A DNA stretch of 64,000 nucleotides from Ostreococcus lucimarinus CCE9901 (lineage: Eukaryota; Chlorophyta; Mamiellophyceae; Mamiellales; Bathycoccaceae): assembly GCF_000092065.1 (NCBI RefSeq), contig NC_009363.1, positions 606,854-670,853 of the forward strand, written 5' to 3'. Each line of letters opens with the position of its first letter. Position 1 is the first letter of the stretch. The notes beneath the pieces are model-generated. The model was not told the origin of the DNA and made no database searches. It saw only the letters and a program-made list of their open reading frames with translations. Positions 46,999 to 55,769 of the stretch are shown one piece after another. Both the position numbers and the translations under genes were made by a program.

Positions 46999-47748
46999 AT
47001 GGCGAGCGAGAGCAGCGAGAGCGAGGACGACGGGTTGCGACGACGGGCGCTCGCGGTGGACGGCGAACCGGACTATTCCACCGGGCCGCCCATGGATGGT
47101 TTTGAGTATCTCAGGCGGGTGGCGTTCGAGGCGAGACAAACACCGGACATCATGCGGGCGGAAAATATGGATTTGACCGCTCTGGAGGAAGAGACGGCGA
47201 CGAGCGGCGGCGTAACGGCGGACGAGGAGACCGAGTTCGCGCCGCCGGCGTGGGCGAAACCCGATCGCGCGTGGGTGAGAAGGACGGTGGGTGATTTTAG
47301 TGATTTGAGGGTACGATTATCACGGATATTAGCGCGCTTTCCGACAAGCGTGAGACGCGGATCCTATCCATCGAACGCCGATAAACGCGACTGGGAAAGA
47401 TTTTGCGTTGACGTTCGCGAGCCTCCACTCGGGGCCCTCGTCGCCATGGACGCCGTGACGTGTGCGTATTTACTACGACATATCTCACGCGGATTGTTCA
47501 GATACGACTACGACAGCGACGGCGTGGATGTCGACGACGTCATCAGACGTTTGCGGTGGTTTCACGCCCTCGTCGCGCGCGTCGATCTTCCGCTAGATGC
47601 CGACACCGAAGCGTCGATACGATCGGCGATGAAAGGTGTGGCTCGAGGTAGGCTGTCGACTTCATCTGAGGACGACGAGCTGCTGCCGCACTTGAATTTA
47701 GCCATCGCAATAGGGGGAGGGTATTTCAAACAGTGGCGCGGTGAGTAA
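46999..47748 (+). CDS. GEMIN2: Gemin2 (SIP1), SMN-complex subunit
   Basis: 249 residues. The family signature is 'GFEYLRRVAFEARQTPDIMR' at about 34-53 (Gemin2: 'EYLRRVqwEA..CPdVv.a'). Then 'WVRRTVGDFSDLRVRLSRIL' and 'VTCAYLLRHISRGLFRYD' continue the helical Gemin2 fold. Gemin2 binds the Sm proteins D1/D2/F/E/G during snRNP assembly. An in-frame ATG at 46948 exists, but an intron acceptor-like CAG at 46981 lies between, so 46999 is preferred. Confidence 0.8.
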   Translation: MASESSESEDDGLRRRALAVDGEPDYSTGPPMDGFEYLRRVAFEARQTPDIMRAENMDLTALEEETATSGGVTADEETEFAPPAWAKPDRAWVRRTVGDFSDLRVRLSRILARFPTSVRRGSYPSNADKRDWERFCVDVREPPLGALVAMDAVTCAYLLRHISRGLFRYDYDSDGVDVDDVIRRLRWFHALVARVDLPLDADTEASIRSAMKGVARGRLSTSSEDDELLPHLNLAIAIGGGYFKQWRGE

Positions 47749-47814
47749 CGCCGTGCTTCCAAAAATAGATCACGGCGGCGGCAAATTCGTCACACACGGG
47801 CTGTCGGTGGCGAT

Positions 47815-48621
47815 ATGGAGATTCACGCTACGTCTCCTGATTTACCGTCGATTATTGACGCCGTTCAGCGTGGATCCATCGACGACGTAGACGACGCACT
47901 GCGGCGCGAGACGAGCCGAATCGACGAGACCCATGAGTCAGAAGACGCGCTCATCTTTGCCGTGCGCGGACGCAATTCAGACATGGTGAATCATCTTCTC
48001 GCACGCGGGGCCAATGTTCGTTTTGCCAACGCGCACGGTGATACGGCGCTTCACCTGGCGTGCTTATTGGGCGAGGTAGACATCGTCAAGGCTTTGCTTT
48101 CTTACGGCGCAGAGTTGGAGCGAAGAGGCGCGAGCGCAAATCGCCCGATCCATCTCGCGTGTTCCGGAGGATTTGAAGACGTCGTGACGACTTTGATACT
48201 TCGTGGGTGCTGTGTAAACGCGACAAACGCTAACGGTGCTTTACCGAGCGCGCTTTCACAGAATTTCAAGCACATCAAAGCCATCGTGCGAGGCGTCGAA
48301 CAGGATGGCGAAAAGGCGAGAGAACAGCTGCGGCGTGATGTCGCCGCTAGACTCGCGAATGAAGCCATCAAGAGGCGCGAACGCGAACGTGAACGCGTCG
48401 AAGCGGAGCAACTTCGCGCGCAGGAAGATGCAGAAAAAGCCGCGGAGGCTAATCGCGAGCGCATCGCGTCGGAGCAGCGTCTTGCAGAGGAACGCGACCA
48501 GCTCGCAACAGAGTTGGTCGCGTTGCGCGAGAAGGAAGCGGAGCGATTGAAGTTGGAGGAAAAGAAGCGGGCTAAGAAAGCAAAAGCGGCGGCAAGTAAG
48601 AAGGGCGCGGTAAAAAAGTAG
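47815..48621 (+). CDS. ankyrin-repeat protein with coiled-coil tail
   Basis: 268 residues. Three to four ankyrin repeats cover about 12-165 ('ALIFAVRGRNSDMVNHLLAR', 'HGDTALHLACLLGEVDIVKA', 'NRPIHLACSGGFEDVVTTLI'). A long charged helix follows (165-268), ending in a Lys/Ala tail ('KKRAKKAKAAASKKGAVKK'). An ankyrin adaptor; the partner is unknown. It is convergent with the DDT gene 39 bp away. Confidence 0.78.
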   Translation: MEIHATSPDLPSIIDAVQRGSIDDVDDALRRETSRIDETHESEDALIFAVRGRNSDMVNHLLARGANVRFANAHGDTALHLACLLGEVDIVKALLSYGAELERRGASANRPIHLACSGGFEDVVTTLILRGCCVNATNANGALPSALSQNFKHIKAIVRGVEQDGEKAREQLRRDVAARLANEAIKRRERERERVEAEQLRAQEDAEKAAEANRERIASEQRLAEERDQLATELVALREKEAERLKLEEKKRAKKAKAAASKKGAVKK

Positions 48622-48660
48622 CGAGTGAACAAGTAGGACGTAGCGCTAGTGTCGATTTTG

Positions 48661-51144
48661 TTACATCGATGGTAAATTTGATAGCAGAGTGTACGCAAAC
48701 TGCGCCAGTTGCCCCGCCGTTTTCGAGGCGCACACTTTCGATCTCCACAGTTGCCGACAACCGTCCCATTTCTTCGCATCGAGCAATTGCAGATTATACA
48801 CCGCGACTTCGAAGTTCCACAAAACCATGCGAAGCTCCACGAAAGAAGACGTGTGGCATTGTTTCATGAGGCCAACGATGTGCGTCGCGAGCCAATCGAG
48901 TCGTCTCCATCGATGAGACGAAATCTGCAAGAAGTGCAGTATTTCGGCTCTCGTCTGCGCGATCGTCGGGTGATCTTTGACGGCTTCTTCGGTCAAGTGA
49001 GCGTAACCATCAAATAGCACGCACTTTCTCTCTAGATTGTCAATCATGGACTTCTCGTCTCGATTGTCTCTCGGAGGTTTGCCTTCTTCATCTTCGCCGC
49101 GGCGATCGGAGAGAAAGCGATGGAACTCGCGCTGTTTCAGCGTCAACGCCACGAGGGCCGACATCGTGGCTAGTCGCATTCGCGGCGTCAGTTGAAAGTA
49201 ATCGGCTTTCGCTAATAATGAGCTCGCGCGCGATGCGGCGAGTTTGACGTCCATCACGTTGCCCTCGTCGTCAATCAACTCGCGAGCAATCTCCGGCCAC
49301 GCGTGGACGTGAAGTTCGGTTTCGAATCTCGCCACGCGCGTGGGGGCTGCCGTGGGATCCGCTCTTCGACCCTCGACGACTATTTGCTCGATAACCGATA
49401 TCGATGGAGTCACTTGTCCGATGAGTGCGCAGTGAACGTCGCGCAGGAGCGTCCAAGATGCCTTCGAAACCGGGCACATCACCGCGCGCATGAAACGATG
49501 GAACGAAAATAACGGAAGGCGCAACACGTCGGCGTGTTCGGCACAAAACTCCCAGACTTGGAGCGCTTCCTCGACGATACACGACTTCGTATTGTACTTT
49601 TCTTTCACTTCTTCGATCCACGTCGCTAAAGTGTCCTCGTCTCGCGCGTCACTCAAAATTGGACGAGCGTCAGCGCACGATTTCCACCCACCCTCGCCGA
49701 AGATGCGCTCGAGGTCTTCGTCGAGGACATCGACGACGTTGGCTTGATGAGACATCACAAACTCATCGCGCGTTTCTCGAATCATATCATACATCGTGTG
49801 TGTTTTCTTCATCAACGCGCTTATCATTTGCGCGCTTCGGCGGTTTAAATGATCCAATTCATTCATGCACAGATTGCAAAGCGTCGTCTTGCACGCCCAC
49901 ACGTCGGCGATTTTGTAATCGGTCCACGTCTCACCTTCGGCGTCTCTGTCATTTACCATCCGCAATGCAGCTACGTCTGCGGGCTGTCGCGTCAAAAGCT
50001 CGGGAATTATAGACTCGAGCGATGATCGCGGACTTCGCGGCAGCGCACGCGCGGTTCGGCGAGCCAAATCATATCTCATTTGAAAGCTTCGGTTGTACAG
50101 CATCGAGTACGTCGCCTTTGGTTTCAAAAGCTTGTACGTCGCCGTGGACGTTACGAGGTAGAATCCACGAATCTCCGGCACCGTCGCGACGAATGAATAC
50201 TGATACGCGACGATATTACCAACTTCAATCTGTCGACCGCCGTCTTCTTCGTCGTCGTCACCGAGCGGCGCCAACGCGTCGGATCGTACCTCTCGCAATC
50301 GACCTGAGATGCGAATCGTCGCCGCGACGTCTGGATTTTCGAACAAATCTTCGTGAAACTTTATGCAGCGCCGTCGAGCGCGAGTATCACAGCTAGCCGA
50401 CGTAGTCTCGCACTGAACGAGCTCGAAATCGTCCAATAAACGTATGATGCCGCCGTGTGCGCCGTCGCCTAAACGCTCGCACGCTCGCTCGCTGGCGTTG
50501 TACTTTTCCGCAACGTCTACTTCGTCATCGTCTCCGAACCAGCCATCGCGAACGGCGAGCCTGATTCCCTCCGCGCGCTTCTTCGATCCTCTGCTTCTCG
50601 TCGCCCCGACCCTCTTCTCGATCAAACTTTCGACTATTTCCTCGATAGCTCCCCACGCTCTCAAAGTCAACGCGTCGATTTCCATCCGCGCCGTGACGTC
50701 CGCCGCGCATCGAGTCGCCCTCGCACGTTTCGCCTCGCGCACCGCCTCGCGCGCGCTCCGCACCGTATCTTTCACCCTTGTCCAGATCTTTTGATTCATC
50801 GCGTCTTCGTCGCTATCGTCTTTCTTTCCCCGTTTTGTCTTCGTCTTCGTCTTCGTCTTCGTCTTCGCCGTCTCGTCGTCGCGTCTCGTCGCCTCGCGCG
50901 CCAGTGTTATCATCCTCTTCGCGATCGTCTCCGTCATCATCGACCCCGAAGGCGTCGGCGCATCGCAACACATCGTCGTCGTCGTCGAGGGCGACCCTCT
51001 CGCCGCGCCCTCCCCCCGTCGCCCCTTCGCCGCCGTCGTCTCGTCGAAGTCAGCACGCGTCCGAGGCGTCGATTCGTCGTCCGAGTCGTCGTCGAACGCC
51101 ATCGCGCGTCGTAACACCACCCATACGGCGCGTTCGACGTCCAT
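48661..51144 (-). CDS. DDT/WHIM-type chromatin protein with RFTS-like region
   Basis: 827 residues from ATG 51144; an ATG 42 bp downstream (MAFDDDSDDE) is an equally plausible start. After an acidic/Lys-rich N-terminus with a Lys-Thr run, residues about 265-390 resemble a replication-foci-type module ('CIKFHEDLFENPDVAATI', 'GFYLVTSTATYKLLKPKATY'). Residues about 565-640 match a DDT domain ('CAEHADVLRLPLFSFHRFMR', 'LLRDVHCALIG') and about 690-740 a WHIM-like segment ('FQLTPRMRLATMSALVALTL'). DDT-WHIM proteins bind ISWI-type remodellers. No catalytic motif is seen. Domain calls are by eye. Confidence 0.6.
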   Translation of the reverse strand: MDVERAVWVVLRRAMAFDDDSDDESTPRTRADFDETTAAKGRRGEGAARGSPSTTTTMCCDAPTPSGSMMTETIAKRMITLAREATRRDDETAKTKTKTKTKTKRGKKDDSDEDAMNQKIWTRVKDTVRSAREAVREAKRARATRCAADVTARMEIDALTLRAWGAIEEIVESLIEKRVGATRSRGSKKRAEGIRLAVRDGWFGDDDEVDVAEKYNASERACERLGDGAHGGIIRLLDDFELVQCETTSASCDTRARRRCIKFHEDLFENPDVAATIRISGRLREVRSDALAPLGDDDEEDGGRQIEVGNIVAYQYSFVATVPEIRGFYLVTSTATYKLLKPKATYSMLYNRSFQMRYDLARRTARALPRSPRSSLESIIPELLTRQPADVAALRMVNDRDAEGETWTDYKIADVWACKTTLCNLCMNELDHLNRRSAQMISALMKKTHTMYDMIRETRDEFVMSHQANVVDVLDEDLERIFGEGGWKSCADARPILSDARDEDTLATWIEEVKEKYNTKSCIVEEALQVWEFCAEHADVLRLPLFSFHRFMRAVMCPVSKASWTLLRDVHCALIGQVTPSISVIEQIVVEGRRADPTAAPTRVARFETELHVHAWPEIARELIDDEGNVMDVKLAASRASSLLAKADYFQLTPRMRLATMSALVALTLKQREFHRFLSDRRGEDEEGKPPRDNRDEKSMIDNLERKCVLFDGYAHLTEEAVKDHPTIAQTRAEILHFLQISSHRWRRLDWLATHIVGLMKQCHTSSFVELRMVLWNFEVAVYNLQLLDAKKWDGCRQLWRSKVCASKTAGQLAQFAYTLLSNLPSM

Positions 51145-51392
51145 GAGTCGGGATGAAATCGAGTCCGCGCGCCGCGCGGATCTCCCGCGCGAACGCCGCG
51201 CCCTCGCGGCGCTCGCCCGCGTCGTCGTCGGCCGTCGAGTGGCGTTTCGTCGTCCCGCGTCGGACTTTTCCCGATCTGGGTTCTTTCTAACTGATTGCCC
51301 ATACGTACGCTTCACGACTCACGAAGACCCCCTCGCGCCGCGGCGGGCGATTGGCGTTGCCGGCGCGTCCGCACACACTCACGCACGTCGAC

Positions 51393-52427
51393 ATGTCGGT
51401 TTCCATGCGCATTTCCTCCACGGCCGGGTGCGTGTTCGCGCTCGTTCGTTCCGCGTCCGCGTCCGCGTCCGCGCTCGCGCGTCGCGCGTTCGCGCCCGTC
51501 GCGCGCGGTCGCGCCAGACGGATCGTATCGAGCGTATCTTCGATGCGCTCGAGCGTGCGATCGGGGGCGCGCGCGCGTTCGCCCGGCGCGCGCGCGCGTA
51601 CGCGCTCGGGTCGCGCGTCGATGACGATGCGAACGAATCGAACGCGTCGCATCGCGCTCGACGCGCCGCGTCGTTCGCGGCGTGGACGCCCGATTCCGTC
51701 GACCCTTCGATCGCCGACTGACTGATATCCCTCCTCGCTCTTCGCGCTCGCCAGGCTCAAGACCCGCGTCGCGACGAAGACTCGCGCGTCCCGCGGCCCG
51801 GTGGCGGTGTCCGCGAACGCCGACCGTCCGGTGTGGTACCCGGGTAAGGCGCCGGCGGCGCACCTCGATGGGTCCTTGCCGGGCGACTACGGCTTCGACC
51901 CGCTCTCGCTCTCGGCGGATCCGGAGATGCGCCAGTGGATGGTGCAAGCCGAACTTCAACACGCGCGCTGGGCGATGTTGGGCGTCGCCGGTTGCGTTGC
52001 CCCGGAGCTTTTGACCAAGATCGGTGTCGCGGACTTGCCGAACTGGGTCGACGCCGCCACTTACCAATACTGGGCCCCGGGCGGGACGCTGTTCTTCATT
52101 CAAATGGCCATGTTCAACTGGGCCGAAATTCGCCGCTGGCAAGACATGAAGAACCCGGGCTCGGTCAACACGGATCCGTTGTTCGGCTACAACTCCAACG
52201 ACACCAACACGGACGTTGGCTACCCGAAGGGCTTGTTCGACAAGTTCGGCTGGGCTAAGGATGAGAAGACCACGGCGGAGCTCAAGTTGAAGGAGATCAA
52301 GAACGGGCGCTTGGCGATGCTCGCCTTCCTCGGCATCTGCGCGCAATACGTCCAAACGGGCGTCGGTCCCGTCGAGAACTTGTTCAGCCACATGGGTAAC
52401 CCGGGTCAAGTTGGTGTTTTCATGTAG
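51393..52427 (+). CDS. LHCA: light-harvesting protein of photosystem I (Lhca), two exons
   Basis: Exon 1 (51393-51427, phase 2) and exon 2 (51755-52427) flank a 327-bp intron (GTGCGT donor, ACTGAC branch, GCCAG acceptor). The precursor has 235 residues. Helix B chlorophyll site: 'QAELQHARWAMLGVAGCV'; middle helix 'LFFIQMAMFNWAEIRRWQDM'; helix A: 'LKEIKNGRLAMLAFLGICA'. 'WYPGKAPAAHLDGSLPGDYG' and 'KNPGSVNTDPLFGY' place it with LHCI proteins, closest to the Lhca4/Lhca2 group. The helix-B site reads HARWAML where land-plant Lhca4 reads NGRWAML. The exact paralogue cannot be settled here. Confidence 0.92.
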
Positions 52428-52585
52428 ATTGGACACTTTGCGCGGGTCTTTTCGGGTCTAAACTACTCTTATAATGAACGTCAGTGAGACTGTAAACGTC
52501 GCTCTTCGCTCGCCTTCGTCAAGTAAGAAACTGCTTGTTTTACATCGTGCCTACATAGAATTACTACCGTTCCCGCGCCGTGGTG

Positions 52586-53365
52586 CTACTCCAACATTTC
52601 GCCGTCATCGTGCAGCTGCTTCCCGATGACGGATGCCCACTCACCCTGAGAGTACGCGAGCTTCACTTCCTCTTCGCTGAGCTCGCGGATCCTCGACATC
52701 GGGCCAGCCGCGCCGCGCCCCGTGGTGGCTGATATTGTCGTCCCTGTGAGTTTTTGAACGAGCGCGCGCGTCTAAAGTCAGTCTTCGAGTGTGCACGAGT
52801 CACGGCGCGACGATGACGCGTGCGTCGACGCTTGAAACTGACGTCGCGTTCGCTTCGCTTCGCTCTGCGTCTTACCGAACACGGTGGCGTTGGGCGCCGT
52901 CTCCAACACCGGTAAAGGCGGCACACCGACCGCAATCATCCCGTGTTGCAAGAAAAACGAGTGAAACGTCATCAAACAGATTTCGTGCCCGCCGTATCCT
53001 TGTCCCGCGCCCCCTACTTCGGTGAACGAGCTCCCTATTTTCCCCTTCAACGCGCACCCGTTTGAGTGAAACGCCGCGAGGCGGTCGAAAAACGCGCTCA
53101 TCTCTGGAGCCATGCGACCGTGTCTCGTCGGTGAACCGAAGATGATGCAATCGCTCTCTAGTATGTCCTCGGGCGTCGCCACGGCGCAGTCCAGAATCCC
53201 TCTGTCGTACGCCGACGCGTCGTCCTCGCCGCGGATCGTGTCTCGCACGCGCAGCACGCGCACGTCCGCCCCCTCCACCGCGCGCGCGCCCTCGGCGATG
53301 ACGTTGGCGAGCGTCACGAGCCTCGCGGACTTGCTGAAGAAGACGACGGACACGCGGAACACCAT
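52586..53365 (-). CDS. WRBA: WrbA-type NAD(P)H:quinone oxidoreductase, spliced
   Basis: The flavodoxin-like fold is encoded by exon 1 (53365-52876) and exon 2 (52743-52586), joined across a 132-bp intron (GTAAGA donor, ACTGAC branch, CACAG acceptor, phase 1). Total 215 residues. Exon 1 contains 'FFSKSARLVTLANVIAEG', 'SDCIIFGSPTRHGRMAPEM' and 'GHEICLMTFHSFFLQHGM'; exon 2 completes the C-terminus ('ISATTGRGAAGPMSRIRE', 'KLAYSQGEWASVIGKQL'). Read without splicing, the protein would end in 30 unrelated residues. WrbA reduces quinones by two electrons, avoiding semiquinone radicals. Confidence 0.85.
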
Positions 53366-53679
53366 GAGGCGCGAGCGCGGCGAACCGACGCGCGCGAGAC
53401 GGCGCGGCGCGAGAGACGCGCCGACCGGTGGCGACAGACGCGGACCACCGGCGCGATTTCGGAGGTCGGCTGTCGCGCGGGACGTGGGGCGGCTAGGGTC
53501 TAGCGTTCATGACGATCTACCGCTTCGCGTCTCTTGAATACGACAAAAGTGCGTGGGACGATTTTTTTATGGGACGACGCGATATTCGCGATATTCGCGC
53601 GGATGGGTGGCGTCGTCGCGCCCGCGACGCGCGCGCGCCACTCGTCGGCCGAAACCGCGGTCGTTCGACGACGGGCGAC
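53366..53679. promoter_or_regulatory. 314-bp divergent promoter region
   Basis: This is shared upstream sequence of the WrbA and PSA2-like genes. Its centre holds an AT-rich patch ('GATTTTTTTATGGG') and a short ATATTCGCG direct repeat at about 53581-53599 in otherwise GC-rich DNA. No ORF of its own is convincing. Confidence 0.5.
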
Positions 53680-54360
53680 ATGGCGAACGCATACGCGACG
53701 CACGGCGCGTGCCTCCGCGTGTGCCCGAAGTGTCGAGGGTGCGGGACGACGACGCGACCGCCGACGATGGCGGTGACGACGACGTCCAAGATGGCGACGC
53801 GAGGCGCGACGACGACGGTGACTCGCGCGTCGTCCGTTCGCGGAGAATCGGACCACGGTGAGGACATGCGTGAAGTCGTCGCGCGCGATGCTTCCGCGCC
53901 GACGACGCGGCGACGGGCGCTCATCGCCCTCGGCGCGGCGGCGATGAGCTCGAGCGGCGTCGTCGCCGAGCCGGCGAACGCCGAGCTCGGGCCGAACGAT
54001 TGCTTGGAGTGCGGTGGACGAGGCGTGGTGGCGTGTGATATGTGCGGAGGAACGGGTAAATGGAAGGCGCTGAACCGTAAGCGGTCGAAGGATACGTACG
54101 AGTTCACGGAGTGCCCGCAGTGCTTCGGGCGTGGTATTCGAGTGTGTCCGGTGTGCTTCGGCACGGGCGAACGCAACGTAAAGGGTTTATTGCGTAGAAC
54201 CGAAGCGACAGAGCTCGTGAAGGCGATGCAACGCGGTGAACTCCGACCGGGTGACGTGCAAGCGCTCATCGAGGAGGGTAGGTCGATGAACACCGAACGC
54301 GGGGGCTTCGACGCCGCCCCCGCGCCCGCGAAGCCAGCGGCGCAGCGTGAATTTTTATAA
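53680..54360 (+). CDS. PSA2-like thylakoid-lumen DnaJ-type zinc-finger protein
   Basis: 226 residues. A transit peptide leads to a twin-arginine lumen signal '[20 protein letters not shown]' and cleavage after 'PANA'. The mature part has four CxxCxGxG-type motifs: '[19 protein letters not shown]' and '[19 protein letters not shown]'. A DnaJ-like zinc finger with a lumen signal is the layout of PSA2, which assists photosystem I assembly; stromal BSD2 lacks the lumen signal. A second ATG at 53766 may be the true start. Confidence 0.78.
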   Translation: MANAYATHGACLRVCPKCRGCGTTTRPPTMAVTTTSKMATRGATTTVTRASSVRGESDHGEDMREVVARDASAPTTRRRALIALGAAAMSSSGVVAEPANAELGPNDCLECGGRGVVACDMCGGTGKWKALNRKRSKDTYEFTECPQCFGRGIRVCPVCFGTGERNVKGLLRRTEATELVKAMQRGELRPGDVQALIEEGRSMNTERGGFDAAPAPAKPAAQREFL

Positions 54361-54514
54361 CGCCGCCGCCGGCACCGCACCGCGCACGGTAGAGATGTGA
54401 TGGTTTACTAGAAAAGGGCGAGTCCACGCGCGCACACGGCACGACCTTTGCTTGATTTTATTGTAGTGATTTGATGAACGCATTTCTAACACAACTACTG
54501 TAAGTCCATCTCGG

Positions 54515-55465
54515 CTACGCAGCGAGTCCTCTCTGCAACTCGTCGATGAACAGACGCTTCACACCTTCGTGGGTCGTTGTTTTCAGTGATTTCGACGCGA
54601 GCTGCAAGAAATCTCGCTTCCTGCGTCGTAACTCCGCGAGCGTGAGCACGCGCGCGCACCGCAACGTGGGCATACCTTCGCCGAAACCGTACACCGAACA
54701 GCAAGATCCGCCGTTGCTCTGTTGAGCCGACATGATGGTTTCGACGACATCTTGCGCGGCTCTATCCATCTCATAGCGCAAATTGGTTCCGCTCAAAGGT
54801 GAATTTTGCGTCGCTTTGTTCGGGACGAGCGTTCTCGCTTGTTTTGTAGTGTTTGACGAGTCTCCTCGTACGTGAGCGCACAACGCGTCGTACAAATCGG
54901 CTTCATGTCCCGGCGCGTCCAGGCCCGGTCGAAATGTAAATAAAGGCGAATCCCAGCGATTGTTCGCGATGGGATGTTCAAACCGAAAACACAAGTCTCG
55001 TAGTATGGTCTCGTCGTACGCAGACTCTCCCGCCTCGTCATTCATTTGCGCCACGCGTTCGTCGCTCGCGTCGACGTACACGACGCAGTATCGCGCCGCC
55101 GCCGCTCGAGCCGCGCACCAGAGCTCGTATCGAAAGCCTTTGATCGCGTTCAACGAATCTAATATCACGCACGGTCCCTGAGCGTGCAGAATTCTATCGC
55201 AAGCACTCCTCAACGCGCCTCTCGTCATCTTTTCCTTCGCCGCGTTCTCATACGCCTCGTTCCTCGCGCCGGCGTTGACGCTCGCCTCGTCCACTATCGT
55301 CACCTCAGCGTTTGCTCCATCGGGCGCGGGCGCGCGCAGGCGTTCGGAAAGCTTCGAAACGACGGATGACTTTCCTGAACACGGTTTACCGCACATCACG
55401 ATCAAGCACGCCGAAGGGCGCGCCGTGGAGGCCTTCGTCTGTGTCAGCTCGCGCGACACGTCCAT
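54515..55465 (-). CDS. KTI12: KTI12, Elongator-associated P-loop protein
   Basis: 316 residues. P-loop 'IVMCGKPCSGKSSVVSKL' at about 22-39, 'VILDSLNAIKGFRYELWCAA', 'YCVVYVDASDERVAQMN', 'YDETILRDLCFRFEHPIANN' and 'RWDSPLFTF' are all characteristic of KTI12/PSTK-related proteins. KTI12 supports the Elongator complex in wobble-uridine modification of tRNA. PSTK (selenocysteine pathway) is related, but the RFE.P..NNRWDSPLF block favours KTI12. Confidence 0.9.
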   Translation of the reverse strand: MDVSRELTQTKASTARPSACLIVMCGKPCSGKSSVVSKLSERLRAPAPDGANAEVTIVDEASVNAGARNEAYENAAKEKMTRGALRSACDRILHAQGPCVILDSLNAIKGFRYELWCAARAAAARYCVVYVDASDERVAQMNDEAGESAYDETILRDLCFRFEHPIANNRWDSPLFTFRPGLDAPGHEADLYDALCAHVRGDSSNTTKQARTLVPNKATQNSPLSGTNLRYEMDRAAQDVVETIMSAQQSNGGSCCSVYGFGEGMPTLRCARVLTLAELRRRKRDFLQLASKSLKTTTHEGVKRLFIDELQRGLAA

Positions 55466-55651
55466 TCGGGTGGCGGCGGTGACGCGCGGGCGCGGTTCAG
55501 ACGACGATGATGCTCGAGGCTCGATGCGACGACGCCGATACTAAATGCGTCGTGCTTTGACAACGCCGCTTCGCGCGCGGCGACGTGTTACGAACACGCG
55601 TCGGTCTGAGGCGTACCCGCGGTGCGGCGACGAGTGGCGCAGCGTCGGCGC

Positions 55652-55721
55652 GCTCACGGATGTTTTAGAGAGTGCGACGTTTGGACGCGCACATAGCGGC
55701 ACGCATCGACATCACTAGCGT
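55652..55721 (+). pseudogene. fragment matching the 3' end of the subtelomeric CBS gene
   Basis: Seventy bases match the end of the CBS gene at 62120-62051 (opposite orientation) with about five differences. Read forward it encodes 'DVLESATFGRAHSGTHRHH' and a stop, against 'DVLECATFGHAHRGTHRHR' in the gene. No CBS-domain coding is recognisable just upstream, so it looks like a remnant of a duplicated gene end. It occupies the 304-bp gap between KTI12 and the CSK stop; the rest of that gap shows nothing else I can support. Confidence 0.75.
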
Positions 55722-55769
55722 GCACAGTTTTCATCACACGTTCTCTACGTCTACTCTTCAGAGCGACTG

